Origin: Streptomyces klenkii
GTDB lineage: Bacteria; Actinomycetota; Actinomycetes; Streptomycetales; Streptomycetaceae
Assembly: GCF_003626645.1 (NCBI RefSeq)
Contig: NZ_RBAM01000007.1
Span: 434,001 to 498,000, forward strand
DNA: 64,000 bases
Direction: 5' to 3'
The notes under the pieces are model-generated. The model saw only the letters and a list, made by a program, of their open reading frames with translations. It did no database searches and was not told the DNA's origin. Below are positions 63,561 through 64,000 of the stretch, in pieces; the first letter of the stretch is position 1; every line of letters begins with the position of its first letter. A program made the translations under genes and the position numbers.

Positions 63561-64000
63561 TCAGCCGAGCGCGCTGAGGTCCGCCGCGTGGGCGCCGCCG
63601 CTCTCGGCGACCAGTTCGCTGAGGGTCTGCGGGGCCCGTACGGTCGCGAAGCGCACGCCGTCACTCTCCTCTTCTGCGCGCGCGTATCCGTAAACCCCGG
63701 GACGGGGCAGAGAGTTGTACGCGTAGTGGTTCGAGAAGTAGTACGCGCCGGTGTCGAGGAGCGCCACGTGGTCGCCCGCCTCCAGCAGCGGCAGCGGCCT
63801 GCCCATCGCGACGACGTCGCCCGCGAAGCAGCACGGGCCCGCGACGTCCTGCTCCACCGGCGGCCCGGTCTTGGGCCGTCCCAGCGCGTCGAAGGCCGCC
63901 ACCCGCAGCGGCCAGGACGCGGGCGCGAACACCGTGCGGGTGGCCACCTGCGCGCCCGCGTGCGTCACGGCGATCCGCCGCCCGCCCGCGGTCTTCGTGT
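63561..64000 (-). CDS. C-terminal part of a PLP-dependent (diaminopimelate/ornithine-type) decarboxylase, cut by window edge
   Basis: About 146 C-terminal residues are visible; the frame is open to base 64000, so the start lies outside. The features fit the beta-barrel domain of fold-III PLP decarboxylases: VEQDVAGPCCFAGDVVAMGR (the Cys of the C-x-x-x-D motif, here preceded by P-C), LEAGDHVALLDTGAYYFSNH (the G-A-Y motif), and YNSLPRPGVYGYA. In the LysA family these residues bind the substrate carboxylate and PLP. It may be DAP decarboxylase or a paralogue for a special product; the missing N-terminus (with the PLP Lys) prevents a decision. Confidence 0.82.
   Translation of the reverse strand, partial: TKTAGGRRIAVTHAGAQVATRTVFAPASWPLRVAAFDALGRPKTGPPVEQDVAGPCCFAGDVVAMGRPLPLLEAGDHVALLDTGAYYFSNHYAYNSLPRPGVYGYARAEEESDGVRFATVRAPQTLSELVAESGGAHAADLSALG

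Overview
The window is high-GC, GTG-rich actinobacterial chromosome and is almost certainly from a Streptomyces. The main pointers are a tRNA-Leu with a TAA anticodon (bldA) at 50485-50567, two neighbouring resuscitation-promoting-factor genes with a c-di-AMP (ydaO/yuaA-type) leader, leaderless GTG/ATG starts behind TANNNT boxes, an orphan DUF6479 protein, and a housekeeping order (ppc, pth, rplY, prs, glmU, tRNA-Gln ... mfd ... mazG ... rpf pair, eno, divIC, DUF501, ppx, ndh ... bldA ... cbs) that, from memory, matches the conserved core of Streptomyces chromosomes. No phage, IS element, CRISPR array or secretion locus was recognised.

Layout. 1-6350: ppc (5' truncated), then on the minus strand tRNA-Gln, glmU, prs, rplY and pth (cell-wall precursor, PRPP and translation functions). 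6546-13444: an orphan sensor kinase, then the most unusual block of the window: two divergent two-gene units that together carry a YwqJ-type deaminase with a SUKH-3 protein, an HNH (WHH) nuclease domain fused to a SUKH-1 domain, and an Imm35-like / XOO_2897-type deaminase / SUKH-4 three-part fusion. These are domains of polymorphic toxins and their immunity proteins, but with no visible export signal or delivery system. 13640-21344: a DivIVA-like coiled-coil protein, a lytic transglycosylase with Ig-like repeats, a MacB/FtsX-type ABC pair, and a DUF6247 gene overlapping a frameshifted partner. 21492-30726: mfd, a DUF2079 membrane protein, a duplicated-domain anchored protein, an N-6 DNA methylase-like protein with an altered catalytic motif, and a frameshifted membrane gene. 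30723-37100: Ser/Thr kinase, SurA-like lipoprotein, mazG, lipoprotein, DUF6479, cytochrome P450. 37239-46578: rpfC-like, rpfA-like with riboswitch, eno, divIC/ftsB-like, DUF501, ppx, type II NADH dehydrogenase with a Rex-like site, and a cyclopropane-synthase-family methyltransferase. 46651-50026: a second ABC pair paralogous to the first. 50485-64000: bldA, a Bax-inhibitor-1 protein, small conserved proteins, thiolase, SGNH hydrolase, cystathionine beta-synthase, an AMP-binding synthetase, an RpiR regulator, a secreted alpha/beta hydrolase, a membrane protein, and the 3' end of a PLP-dependent decarboxylase.

Most genes are single transcription units separated by strong GC-rich hairpins. Clear co-transcribed groups are glmU-prs, each ABC pair, the two toxin/immunity units, membrane gene-kinase, and divIC-DUF501-ppx. 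Cell-wall remodelling is a recurring theme (GlmU, SLT transglycosylase, RpfC, RpfA). Beyond genes, an imperfect ~70-bp GC-rich repeat family occupies several intergenic regions (14.6, 34.1-34.3, 52.4 and 55.2-55.4 kb), and one different short palindromic element sits inside the thiolase gene. Two genes carry single-base frameshifts that could be real or sequencing errors.
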